A stretch of DNA of 32,479 nucleotides from Chryseobacterium caseinilyticum (GCF_014837145.1 NZ_JACYFS010000013.1:1-32479); one strand, 5' to 3'. Positions 25,815-32,479 are shown, counted from the first letter of the stretch. A program made the numbers and translations. The notes: generated by a model not told the origin, from the letters alone.

Positions 25815-26966
25815 TTGAAAAAGCTCATCCGAATAACAACCGTTCCGGTCTCAATGAAAATTTTATTACGGGGACAGCTCAGTTTTATGTCAGAACATTT
25901 TGAGGTGATAGGAATAACCTCTCCGGGAAAGGAAATATACGATGTGGAAGAAGCGGAGAAGATTAGGGTCGTACCAGTTGTAATGTCTCGTAAAATAACC
26001 CCTGTTCAGGATTTGATAGCCCTGTGGAAAACATATAAACTTTTAAAAAAAGAAAACCCCCATATCGTACATACTCATACGCCAAAAGCAGGAATGATTG
26101 GAATGTTGGCAGCTAAATTAGCGAAAGTGCCTGTAAGATTACATACCGTTGCAGGACTACCCCTTATGGAAACAACAGGCACAAAGCGTAAAATTTTAAA
26201 TAAAGTGGAAAAACTTACCTACGCTTGTGCTACAAAAATTTATCCCAATTCTAAAGGTTTATATAATTTTATCGTAAAAGAAAAATTTACTGATATTGAA
26301 AAATTAAAAGTGATTGCTTCAGGTTCTTCAAATGGAATAGATACTGCCTTTTTTTCAGTGAGTAACGTCTCGCATGAGCATACAGAAAGACTGAAAAACA
26401 GCTTAAATATTCATAGCAATGATTTCATTTTTATATTTGTTGGACGTTTAGTGAAAGACAAAGGCATCAATGAATTAGTGGCTGCTTTTTCAAAAATCAA
26501 GAATCCAGATGCAAGACTTTTATTGGTAGGCCCGATGGAAGATGATTTGGATCCTTTGCTGTCCGAAGTCAATGAGGAGATTAAAAACAATACAAATATA
26601 ATCAGCGTAGGTTTTCAGCAGGATGTCCGCCCTTATTTTGCTCTCGCTGATGCGTTGGTGTTTCCAAGTTACAGAGAGGGATTTCCCAATGTAGTAATGC
26701 AGGCTGGGGCAATGGGGTTACCAAGTATAGTCTCGGATATCAATGGCTGTAATGAAATTGTTGTAGAAGGATTAAATGGACGCATAATTCCTGTTAAAAA
26801 TGAAGATGCTCTTAGGATGGCAATGGAAAATTTTATGACAAATAAAATGGAGCTATCACAATTAAAAAACAATGCAAGATCAATGATTACGAAACGTTAT
26901 GAACAATCTGTAGTATGGGATGCCCTATTAAAAGAATATAATATTTTATTGAAAGAAAAAGCTTGA
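25815..26966 (+). CDS. Family 4 glycosyltransferase (PglA-like)
   Basis: A 383-residue GT4 glycosyltransferase resembling PglA and other enzymes that add the second sugar to lipid-linked bacillosamine-type sugars. The N-terminus LIRITTVPVSMKILLRGQLSFM is typical for this group and depends on the TTG start at 25815. Acceptor-side HTHTPKAGMIGMLAAKLAKVPVR and donor-side FPSYREGFPNVVMQAGAMG are characteristic. It is followed at once by the phosphoglycosyl transferase (TGATG overlap), as in pgl-type clusters. The sugar transferred is inferred only. Confidence 0.9.
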   Translation: MKKLIRITTVPVSMKILLRGQLSFMSEHFEVIGITSPGKEIYDVEEAEKIRVVPVVMSRKITPVQDLIALWKTYKLLKKENPHIVHTHTPKAGMIGMLAAKLAKVPVRLHTVAGLPLMETTGTKRKILNKVEKLTYACATKIYPNSKGLYNFIVKEKFTDIEKLKVIASGSSNGIDTAFFSVSNVSHEHTERLKNSLNIHSNDFIFIFVGRLVKDKGINELVAAFSKIKNPDARLLLVGPMEDDLDPLLSEVNEEIKNNTNIISVGFQQDVRPYFALADALVFPSYREGFPNVVMQAGAMGLPSIVSDINGCNEIVVEGLNGRIIPVKNEDALRMAMENFMTNKMELSQLKNNARSMITKRYEQSVVWDALLKEYNILLKEKA

Positions 26967-27574
26967 TGATGTACAGGAACTTCACAAAAAGAATTATAGA
27001 TTTTACGGTTGCGTTTTTTGGTTTGCTGATATTTAGTCCGGTTTTTATTGTAGTAACCATCGCATTGTATATAGCAAATAACGGAAAACCTTTTTTCTTT
27101 CAGGCACGGCCAGGTTTAAATGAAGAAATATTTGAAATCATAAAATTCAAAACAATGAGTGATCGGAAAAGTAGTAGTGGAAAATTATTATCTGATGCAG
27201 AAAGATTAACTTCAATTGGAGCTTTTGTACGTAAAACATCTTTAGATGAGCTCCCACAACTGCTTAATGTGTTAAAAGGTGACATGTCTTTAATTGGACC
27301 TAGGCCATTACTGCCTCAATATTTATCTTTATACAACGAATCACAAAAGCGTAGGCATACCGTGAGACCTGGAATTACCGGGTGGGCACAGGTGAATGGT
27401 AGAAATGCCATTTCCTGGACGAAGAAGTTTGATTTGGATGTTTGGTATGTTGATCATCTCAGCTTTCAAACTGACTTGAAAATTTTTTTTACAACTTTTA
27501 AGAAAGTTTTTAAAAGTGATGGTATTAACCAGAACGGGCAAGCTACAATGGAAATCTTTAACGGAAAGAATTAA
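26966..27574 (+). CDS. Initiating phosphoglycosyl transferase (PglC-like)
   Basis: Small monotopic phosphoglycosyl transferase, about 202 residues, moving a sugar-1-phosphate from UDP-sugar to undecaprenyl phosphate. One N-terminal hydrophobic segment (IIDFTVAFFGLLIFSPVFIV) would form the re-entrant helix. Family motifs are KFKTMSD, the catalytic Asp-Glu in SLDELPQLLNVLKGDMSLIG, GPRPLLPQY and RPGITGWAQVNGRN. ATG 26966 overlaps the upstream stop (TGATG); ATG 26969 is also possible. Neighbouring PglD and PglE homologues suggest the substrate is UDP-N,N'-diacetylbacillosamine or similar. Confidence 0.93.
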   Translation: MMYRNFTKRIIDFTVAFFGLLIFSPVFIVVTIALYIANNGKPFFFQARPGLNEEIFEIIKFKTMSDRKSSSGKLLSDAERLTSIGAFVRKTSLDELPQLLNVLKGDMSLIGPRPLLPQYLSLYNESQKRRHTVRPGITGWAQVNGRNAISWTKKFDLDVWYVDHLSFQTDLKIFFTTFKKVFKSDGINQNGQATMEIFNGKN

Positions 27575-27594
27575 TAAAAATAGTATCTTAATAA

Positions 27595-28245
27595 ATGAAA
27601 AACATTGCCATATTTGGTGCGGGCGGTTTTGGTAGAGAAGTCAAAACTATTATTGATGAAATAAACAAAATAACTCCACAAACATATAATTTTGTTGGTT
27701 ATTTTGATGATGGCTTTGAAAAAGGAGCTTTAGTTAATAATCATCCAATTCTGGGTGGAATAAATGACATCAGAAATTTAAGAGAAAAGACAGCAATTGT
27801 TATTTGTGTAGCAGATCCGGAAATTAAAGAAAAAATAGTCTCTAAAATAGATAATCCGGTCGTAGATTTTCCTACCATAGTACATCCTAAAGCATCAGTT
27901 TCTAATGATTTTGTTACTATTGGAAAAGGATCCGTAATTTGTGAAGGAACAATTATCACCTGCAATATCAATATTAAAGATTTTGTTATTCTAAATTTGA
28001 TGTGTACGGTAGGACACGATACAACTATAGAAAACTACTGCTCTTTCATGCCATCAGTAAATATTTCGGGAGAAGTATTAATTGAGAAAGGTGTATATGC
28101 TGGAACTGGAGCTAAGATTATTAATTTGTTGACAATTGGTGAAAACACCATAATAGGTGCAGGAGCGGTAGTTTCAAAATCTCTTCCCAAAAACTGTACA
28201 GCAGTAGGTATACCTGCTAAACCAATAAAATTCCACGAATTATAA
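27595..28245 (+). CDS. Sugar N-acetyltransferase (PglD/NeuD family)
   Basis: A 216-residue acetyltransferase of the PglD type. An N-terminal Rossmann-like nucleotide-sugar domain (IAIFGAGGFGREV) precedes a left-handed beta-helix with hexapeptide repeats. The catalytic-base histidine corresponds to H141 in TVGHDTTIENYC. The end ALIGE-like segment here reads IGENTIIGAGAVVSKSLPKN. It would acetylate the 4-amino group of UDP-4-amino-sugar made by the next gene product. Its last base pairs share TAATG with the start of the aminotransferase gene. Confidence 0.92.
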   Translation: MKNIAIFGAGGFGREVKTIIDEINKITPQTYNFVGYFDDGFEKGALVNNHPILGGINDIRNLREKTAIVICVADPEIKEKIVSKIDNPVVDFPTIVHPKASVSNDFVTIGKGSVICEGTIITCNINIKDFVILNLMCTVGHDTTIENYCSFMPSVNISGEVLIEKGVYAGTGAKIINLLTIGENTIIGAGAVVSKSLPKNCTAVGIPAKPIKFHEL

Positions 28246-29381
28246 TGAACTCAAAAATATGGCTCTCCTCACCACACATGGGAGGAACCGAACAAAAATA
28301 TGTAAATGAAGCATTTGAAGCCAATTGGATTGCGCCTTTAGGACCAAATGTAAATGGTTTTGAAAAAGACTTAGAGACGTTTTTAAATAATAATGTAAAA
28401 GTGGCAGCACTTTCAGCGGGCACAGCGGCACTTCATTTGGCTTTAATAGAATGTAACGTGAAATATGGTGACGAAGTGATTTGCCAGTCAATGACATTTT
28501 CCGCTTCTGCAAACCCAATTGCCTACTGTGGTGCAATACCAGTATTCATCGACTCTGAAAGTGATACATGGAACATGTGTCCGCTTGCTTTGGAAGAAGC
28601 GATTTCAGACAGAATATCAAAAGGCAAAAAGCCAAAAGCAATCATTGTAGTTCATCTGTACGGAATGCCTGCAAAAATGGATGAGATTATTGCAATTGCA
28701 AATAAATATCAAATTCCTTTAATTGAAGACGCAGCAGAAGCCTTAGGATCTTTATACAAAGGGAAACCGTGTGGGACTTTCGGACGTTTCGGAATTTTAT
28801 CCTTTAACGGAAATAAAATCATTACGACTTCAGGTGGCGGAGCCTTGGTTTGCCATTCTCAGGAAGATAAAGACAAAGCAGTTTTCCTTTCTACTCAGGC
28901 AAGAGACGATGCACCTCATTATCAGCATTCACAAATAGGTTACAATTACCGGATGAGCAATATTGTGGCAGGCATTGGCCGCGGACAGATGGAAGTTTTA
29001 AATGACAGAGTTGCTGCACGCAGAAAAATGCATGATTTCTACATGGAAACTTTCAGGGATATTGATGGCGTAGAGGTTTTCTCTGAACCTTCAGAAGATT
29101 ATTTTTCCAACCACTGGTTGTCAGTAATAGAAATTGATGAAGCTGTTGCAGGCAAAAACAGAGAAGGGCTGCGTTTGGCATTTCTTGAAGATGACATCGA
29201 ATCCCGACCGCTATGGAAGCCTATGCACCTGCAGCCGGTTTTCAGAGATTCACCTTATTATGGACAAAGAGTATCTGAAACCCTGTTCGAAAACGGACTG
29301 TGCCTTCCTTCAGGTTCAAACCTTACAGATGAAGACAGACAGAGAATTGCAACGGTGATCAAAAACTATTTTTCTAAGTAA
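28245..29381 (+). CDS. UDP-4-amino-sugar aminotransferase (PglE type, DegT family)
   Basis: PLP-dependent aminotransferase, 378 residues, of the PglE group acting on UDP-4-keto-6-deoxy-GlcNAc. Typical segments are the start IWLSSPHMGGTEQKYVNEAF, the EDAAEALGS motif and the internal aldimine lysine K191 in SFNGNKIITTSGGGALV. It differs from the aminotransferase at 12125-13231, whose lysine sits in a PGKNLGALGDGG context, so the two serve separate sugars. With the dehydratase at 881-2836 and the acetyltransferase just upstream it completes a diacetylbacillosamine-type pathway. Confidence 0.94.
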   Translation: MNSKIWLSSPHMGGTEQKYVNEAFEANWIAPLGPNVNGFEKDLETFLNNNVKVAALSAGTAALHLALIECNVKYGDEVICQSMTFSASANPIAYCGAIPVFIDSESDTWNMCPLALEEAISDRISKGKKPKAIIVVHLYGMPAKMDEIIAIANKYQIPLIEDAAEALGSLYKGKPCGTFGRFGILSFNGNKIITTSGGGALVCHSQEDKDKAVFLSTQARDDAPHYQHSQIGYNYRMSNIVAGIGRGQMEVLNDRVAARRKMHDFYMETFRDIDGVEVFSEPSEDYFSNHWLSVIEIDEAVAGKNREGLRLAFLEDDIESRPLWKPMHLQPVFRDSPYYGQRVSETLFENGLCLPSGSNLTDEDRQRIATVIKNYFSK

Positions 29382-29551
29382 AAGATAAATATTTCTATCA
29401 TATTAACAGATTATCTCTGATATGACAGAATGTTAAAATTACAACACTAAAACTTAACATAGTCAATCTCCTGTTGTTGCTGGAATATAGTATCACAAAA
29501 TTGCATAACATATCATTCTGGAAATCTGTAAAATAGGTGAAACAGGTAGTC

Positions 29552-29581
29552 ATTTGAAGTTGACGCAACTTTCAAATTTTA
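29552..29581 (+). terminator. Candidate intrinsic terminator after the pgl-like module
   Basis: ATTTGAAGTTG (29552-29562) pairs with CAACTTTCAAAT (29566-29577) in an 11-bp stem with one bulged T and a 3-base loop, followed by a short T run. It lies 170 bases after the aminotransferase stop. The rest of the gene-free stretch 29382-29730 holds only short palindromes and the promoter box at 29648. Confidence 0.5.
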
Positions 29582-29647
29582 ATGCATCAGAATCGCCGTG
29601 AATGTTATATGTTAACATCAAATAATCTTACTCAGTTAAAAAAATTA

Positions 29648-29655
29648 TATATTTG
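29648..29655 (+). promoter_or_regulatory. -7 promoter box (TAnnTTTG) of the DUF3575-like gene
   Basis: TATATTTG matches the -7 consensus exactly and lies between the candidate terminator and the next gene. No convincing -33 TTTG is present at the normal distance. Confidence 0.45.
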
Positions 29656-29730
29656 TCTACAATCTCTTGTGATCTGTACGCATAAAAAGGCATAATGGAT
29701 ATACTCGAAAAAATACACGGTAAACACATA

Positions 29731-30345
29731 ATGAAAACCAGAATAGCATTTTTGATGCTCATCTTTCAGACACTAATGATGAATGCACAGACAGAAGTAA
29801 AAGCCAACACAATATTTCTGCCGCTCGGAATAGTAAATGTAGCATCCGAACAGACGCTTAACAAAAATTTCACACTGCAGGAAGAAGTATTCATCTCACC
29901 GTGGAAATCTTTTTCAGGCAAACATTTGCAGATTTACATGGCGACTTTGGAAGGACGGTATTATTTTAAAGAATCGATGAAAAAATGGTATGTTGGAGGA
30001 TATTTTTCCTTTGCAAATTTTAACCTTCAGAAATGGAATTATTGGAATGAACTGGTAGTGCTGGATGAAAATGAGCAGCCTCAAATTTTAGCAGATGGTT
30101 CTGTAAGGCGGTCTGAAATTTATCAAAAAGGATATTCTTTTATTTTCGGTATCAGTGGAGGGTATCATTTCACTATAAATGAAAAGTTAGGATTGGATAT
30201 TTTTGCTGGCGTAGGATCGTCACAAGGTATGTACAAAGGTTTTTATAAGGACAATGGTCAGAGATCAGACAAAGCACACGGCTGGAACAAAAGCGGTGAA
30301 CTCATCCCTACAAGGGGAGGGCTGATGCTCACATATAAACTGTAA
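29731..30345 (+). CDS. DUF3575-like outer-membrane protein
   Basis: A 204-residue secreted protein starting at ATG 29731. The signal peptide is MKTRIAFLMLIFQTLMMNAQ with likely cleavage after Ala-Gln or Ala. The mature part begins EVKANTIFLPLGIVNVASEQ and alternates aromatic and small residues in short strands (YMATLEGRYYF, WYVGGYFSFANF, YSFIFGISGGYHF, GLDIFAGVG), ending in MLTYKL, as expected for a small outer-membrane beta-barrel. The pattern fits DUF3575 proteins of Bacteroidota. An upstream in-frame ATG at 29695 would add 12 polar residues before the signal peptide and is less likely. Its role beside the glycan genes is unknown. Confidence 0.8.
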   Translation: MKTRIAFLMLIFQTLMMNAQTEVKANTIFLPLGIVNVASEQTLNKNFTLQEEVFISPWKSFSGKHLQIYMATLEGRYYFKESMKKWYVGGYFSFANFNLQKWNYWNELVVLDENEQPQILADGSVRRSEIYQKGYSFIFGISGGYHFTINEKLGLDIFAGVGSSQGMYKGFYKDNGQRSDKAHGWNKSGELIPTRGGLMLTYKL

Positions 30346-30468
30346 TTGAGTAGTTTTAGATTGTCGCACATTTTTGATTTTTTGAAGAGAGTTAAGTATA
30401 CGCTATAATTAGAAACTTGTTGTATATAAATCAATAACCCTGTTAAACTAGATAATTCAGTATTAAAT

Positions 30469-31020
30469 ATGATACGCACATTTGATTTTATTTTTTCCTT
30501 ATTCGGGCTGCTGTTTCTCTGTCCCATTGTAATAGCGCTTTACATTGTTGGGATATTCTATGATGGTTCGCCCATTTTTGTACAGGAAAGAATGGGGCGT
30601 TATAAAAAGCCATTTAAGCTTTTAAAATTCAGGACGATGCCTGCTAATACAGAGTCTGTGGCAACGCACTTGTCAGATAATGTAAAGATTTCAAAATTCG
30701 GAAGTTTTTTGCGCAAATCAAAACTGGATGAGCTCCCACAGCTAATCAATGTTTTGATAGGCGATATGAGTCTCGTAGGCCCAAGACCCAACCTATATAA
30801 CCAGACAGAAGTGATTGAAGAACGAGACAAAAGAGGAGTCTACAATGCTGTTCCCGGAATTACAGGCTTGGCTCAGATTAATGAAATTGATATGTCGACA
30901 CCGGTAAAACTCGCAGAAAAAGATGCAGAGATGATTGCAAATTTAACGGTTTCAGATTATTTCAGATATATCTTTGCTACGGTAGGTGGTAAAGGTCAGG
31001 GCGACAGAATTCAAAAGTAG
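30469..31020 (+). CDS. Second phosphoglycosyl transferase
   Basis: A 183-residue bacterial sugar transferase, a second potential initiator for lipid-linked glycan assembly. It has one N-terminal hydrophobic segment (TFDFIFSLFGLLFLCPIVIA), KFRTMPANTES, the catalytic pair in KLDELPQLINVLIGDMSLVG, GPRPNLYNQ and PGITGLAQINEIDMSTP. It is shorter and clearly different from the transferase at 26966, and the GLAQINE ending suggests another subgroup with a different sugar. It stands alone after the outer-membrane protein, 123 bases downstream, in a stretch without a recognisable promoter or terminator. Confidence 0.91.
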   Translation: MIRTFDFIFSLFGLLFLCPIVIALYIVGIFYDGSPIFVQERMGRYKKPFKLLKFRTMPANTESVATHLSDNVKISKFGSFLRKSKLDELPQLINVLIGDMSLVGPRPNLYNQTEVIEERDKRGVYNAVPGITGLAQINEIDMSTPVKLAEKDAEMIANLTVSDYFRYIFATVGGKGQGDRIQK

Positions 31021-31413
31021 TTTTGAAGTTTGCTTGAAATCGTTTACATTTATTTTTTTAGAAAACAATTGAATGAAAGATAAAAGATGGCTTTCACCAC
31101 CCATCTTTGCGTTAACGGCTACTTTATCCATTTTATTATATATCTTCTTTCGCAAAGCAACTAAATTTTCTGAAAAAGCTATCGTTGTGCGAATTCTACT
31201 GACTTCGTGCTGTCTCATAGAAACTCACCATTACAATATGATAAGCTATTGAAAAAGAAAACTCTGAAGTTAGGGGATCTTGGGGAGCTGATTTAAGCTT
31301 TATCTATATATTCTATATTCATAAAAACCACCAATATTAACCCCTAGAAAACCTACAACCTCTACAACATCATTGAAGCAGTCCGTGAGTTGCTTTGTCA
31401 TTCTTAAAATTAA
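31021..31413. other. Gene-poor stretch
   Basis: No supported gene is seen. A hairpin with an 8-bp stem (AAAGATGG 31083-31090 with CCATCTTT 31101-31108) occurs 60 bases after the transferase stop but lacks a T run. Open frames here have no recognisable protein features. Degenerate gene remnants cannot be excluded. Confidence 0.5.
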
Positions 31414-31414
31414 G

Positions 31415-31447
31415 CAAAAAAACAACTTCATGCCAACAAATGAAGTT
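31415..31447 (-). terminator. Terminator of the XRE regulator gene (minus strand)
   Basis: AACTTCAT (31424-31431) and ATGAAGTT (31440-31447) form an 8-bp stem with an 8-base loop. On the minus strand the stem is followed, after a G, by seven T (the A run at 31416-31422). It lies about 70 bases downstream of the regulator stop codon. Confidence 0.7.
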
Positions 31448-31517
31448 TTGCAACAGTATTCTAATATGAACATCAAAGAAATTGGAAAAGAAGAAAATCC
31501 CAACTTACATTAGAATT

Positions 31518-31751
31518 CTAATCAATCTTGAAATTCAGCAAATCTTTAGGTGATATATTTAATCCTTTAGCTAAGTCTATTAAAGTTGTAAATGAGAAAT
31601 TTCTTTTTCCATTTTCAATATCGCTGACTGTGCCTTTAGTGATTTTGCTACTATTAAGTACGATTTCATCTTGTGTTAGTCCAGATTTAATTCTTAAATC
31701 TTTAACGTGTTCTCCAAATTTTCTGAGTATTTCGTCTTTTAAAATGTCCAT
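31518..31751 (-). CDS. XRE-family HTH transcriptional regulator
   Basis: A 77-residue protein consisting almost entirely of one Cro/C1-type helix-turn-helix domain: FGEHVKDLRIKSGLTQDEIV, then the recognition region TKGTVSDIENGKRNFSFTT and the closing LIDLAKGLNISPKDLL. It is the only minus-strand gene in the window, transcribed away from the palindrome-rich region at 31797-31862. No toxin or partner gene is seen next to it. Autoregulation through the palindromes is likely by analogy with this family; the real targets are unknown. Confidence 0.9.
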   Translation of the reverse strand: MDILKDEILRKFGEHVKDLRIKSGLTQDEIVLNSSKITKGTVSDIENGKRNFSFTTLIDLAKGLNISPKDLLNFKID

Positions 31752-31796
31752 TAATTAGCACTTTATACAAAGGGCGTAATTTTTTTTACAAAATTT

Positions 31797-31814
31797 GTTA
31801 CAAGTTCTTGTAAC
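31797..31814. promoter_or_regulatory. Perfect palindromic operator candidate O1
   Basis: GTTACAAGTTCTTGTAAC is a perfect 18-bp palindrome 46 bases upstream of the XRE start codon. A neighbouring partial palindrome ACAAAATTTGT (31788-31798) has similar half-sites. The size and position suit a Cro/C1-type dimer, and the site covers the -33 box of the rightward promoter P1. Confidence 0.65.
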
Positions 31815-31837
31815 AGAATGAAAAATTCTTATATTTG
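31807..31837 (+). promoter_or_regulatory. Rightward promoter P1
   Basis: TTG (31808-31810), a 19-base spacer and TATATTTG (31830-31837) form a full match to the Bacteroidota promoter. It points away from the XRE gene, toward the structured RNA candidate. Confidence 0.6.
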
Positions 31838-31865
31838 GAAATAATTACTTAATAAAGTAATTTTG
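31834..31865 (+). promoter_or_regulatory. Rightward promoter P2 with internal palindrome O2
   Basis: TTTG (31834-31837), a 20-base spacer and TAATTTTG (31858-31865) again match the full consensus; the -33 box is the end of P1's -7 box. The perfect inverted repeat AATTACTT (31843-31850) / AAGTAATT (31855-31862) fills the spacer and runs into the -7 box. Expected transcription start is near 31870. Confidence 0.65.
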
Positions 31866-31869
31866 CGAT

Positions 31870-32042
31870 ACTTCAAAAAATTAATAGAAGCTATTGCTTA
31901 GAATCTCGCTTAGAAAACTGGTAATTTACGGAACGAGAGGATAAGTACTAAGCTCACGACCTAGGCGTGGGCTCTCTTATCTGTTCCAAGGTATACCAGT
32001 ACCACTAAGCTGATATTATAGAGTTCCATGCCGTTTTATTTT
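31870..32042 (+). ncRNA. Candidate structured non-coding RNA, possibly 6S-like
   Basis: Downstream of P2 the sequence folds into one long interrupted rod. Pairings: GAATCTC 31901-31907 with GAGTTC 32021-32026; GCTTAG 31908-31913 with CTAAGC 32005-32010; ACTGGTA 31917-31923 with TACCAGT 31994-32000; GGAAC 31930-31934 with GTTCC 31983-31987; GATAAG 31940-31945 with CTTATC 31976-31981; GCTCACG 31952-31958 with CGTGGGC 31966-31972. A one-sided 10-base bulge (32011-32020) separates the two outermost stems. A small CTTC/GAAG hairpin precedes it, and a T-rich stretch (32034-32042) follows. No open frame of note is present. The rod with a large asymmetric bulge recalls 6S RNA; a match to the flavobacterial 6S family is only a suggestion. 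The 3' end is estimated. Confidence 0.6.
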
Positions 32043-32243
32043 CATGCCGTCGCTTTTTCTACAACAATCTAAGCCTGCTTCACCACATAGAGTATCTTGA
32101 CATGATACAGTAGGGTGTACAACCTATTGCGGCCTTTTAAAGCTTTCACGGGACAAATTTTCATTCATATTAATTGATATTTACCGCTTTTGTATGCTCT
32201 GAAGTGAGTTTATTACTGTTTCTTTTCAGTGTATCATGAAAGC
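32043..32243. other. Gene-free stretch
   Basis: No gene is recognised. Short hairpins occur (GTATC near 32091 with GATAC near 32103; TAGG/CCTA at about 32111-32126), which might belong to an extended transcript of the upstream RNA, but no complete structure is convincing. Confidence 0.4.
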
Positions 32244-32304
32244 CCTGTTTTTCTGAACAGTTGGGGATTGCATCAGAGATTCCTCTGTTCAGAATAAAAA
32301 CAGG
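32244..32304. repeat. Long inverted repeat
   Basis: CCTGTTTTT-CTGAACAG (32244-32260) pairs perfectly with CTGTTCAG (32285-32292) and AAAAACAGG (32296-32304), leaving only a 3-base bulge and a 24-base loop. There is no T run on either side. A palindromic repeat element or an RNA stem are both possible. Confidence 0.65.
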
Positions 32305-32390
32305 AACCCAATCACAGCGAGTTATTATGACCAATCAAAAATCAATGAAATAAAACACAGGCCAGCTCAGCCTGACCAAAAAAGATCAAT

Positions 32391-32432
32391 AAAAAAGCCC
32401 CTTCCCATAAGTTTGGCGACTCAGGAAGGAGC
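32391..32432 (-). terminator. Intrinsic terminator on the minus strand
   Basis: GCCCCTTCC (32397-32405) and GGAAGGAGC (32424-32432) form a 9-position stem with one mismatch. Read on the minus strand it is followed by six T (A run 32391-32396). A leftward transcript arriving from beyond the window would stop here. Confidence 0.65.
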
Positions 32433-32470
32433 AATGGATTGAATCGTTTAATTAAAAACATTACAAAACT

Positions 32471-32479
32471 ATGAAAAAA
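32471..32479 (+). other. Possible start of a gene cut by the window end
   Basis: ATGAAAAAA after an A-rich leader looks like a typical flavobacterial gene start (Met-Lys-Lys). Only three codons are visible. The minus-strand terminator just to the left argues that a leftward gene could instead end here, so the call is weak. Confidence 0.25.

Noticed and set aside
31083..31108. Terminator of the second phosphoglycosyl transferase
   Set aside because: The stem is good but is followed by GCGTTAACGG, without a T tract, so it was not called.
30952..31218. Minus-strand open frame of 88 codons after the second phosphoglycosyl transferase
   Set aside because: It runs into the transferase gene, has no recognisable domain, and lacks a promoter; likely chance.
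31466..31513. Tiny plus-strand frame with 15 codons (MNIKEIGKEENPNLH)
   Set aside because: The start resembles that of HTH proteins, but it is too short and lies between the XRE gene and its terminator; a remnant cannot be shown.
32244..32304. Intrinsic terminator
   Set aside because: Neither strand has a T run after the stem.

Overview
The window looks like chromosomal DNA of a flavobacterium, probably of the Chryseobacterium/Elizabethkingia type. This rests on several TAnnTTTG-type (-7) promoter boxes, A-rich leaders instead of Shine-Dalgarno sites, a DUF3575-like outer-membrane protein, and a Bacteroidota-style capsule/O-antigen gene set. The genus is an inference; the phylum-level call is firmer.

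Layout. (1) 1-880: the 3' part of a 5S rRNA, its terminator, then a gene-free stretch with three successive tandem-repeat arrays of period 7, 6 and 7 bp. (2) 881-6231: a membrane-anchored nucleotide-sugar 4,6-dehydratase (PglF/WbpM/CapD type), a Wza-like export lipoprotein and a Wzc-like tyrosine kinase/chain-length protein. (3) 6288-10821: nucleotide-sugar genes for GDP-L-fucose (fcl, gmd, separated by a REP-like palindrome) and UDP-GalNAcA (a 4-epimerase and a dehydrogenase). (4) 10818-13231: a 3-acetamido-3,6-dideoxyhexose module of two tandem cupin ketoisomerases, an acetyltransferase and an aminotransferase. (5) 13241-17344: an AT-rich block with an acyltransferase, Wzx flippase, a GT2 and a GT4 glycosyltransferase. 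(6) 17344-25717: two asparagine-synthase-like amidotransferases, two glycosyltransferases and two related multi-spanning membrane proteins. (7) 25815-29381: a pgl-like module (GT4, phosphoglycosyl transferase, acetyltransferase, aminotransferase) behind its own promoter. (8) 29731-31020: an outer-membrane protein and a second phosphoglycosyl transferase. (9) 31021-32479: an XRE regulator on the minus strand, palindromic operators, divergent promoters, a strongly structured candidate non-coding RNA, a long inverted repeat and a minus-strand terminator.

How it works together (inference from families). The 4,6-dehydratase at the left end, with the aminotransferase and acetyltransferase at the right end, would make UDP-N,N'-diacetylbacillosamine or a close relative. 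The phosphoglycosyl transferase puts it on undecaprenyl phosphate, and the glycosyltransferases extend it with fucose, GalNAcA-type, 3-acetamido-3,6-dideoxyhexose and other sugars. The two amidotransferases probably convert uronic acid carboxylates to amides. Wzx flips the repeat unit, one or both of the paired membrane proteins are the best Wzy polymerase candidates, and the Wza/Wzc pair exports the product. Genes for the dTDP-sugar precursor (rmlA, rmlB) and for GDP-mannose (manB, manC) are not in the window.

The most interesting points are the amidotransferase/membrane-protein pairing in 17344-25717 and the structured RNA with its palindrome-laden divergent promoter region at 31797-32042.
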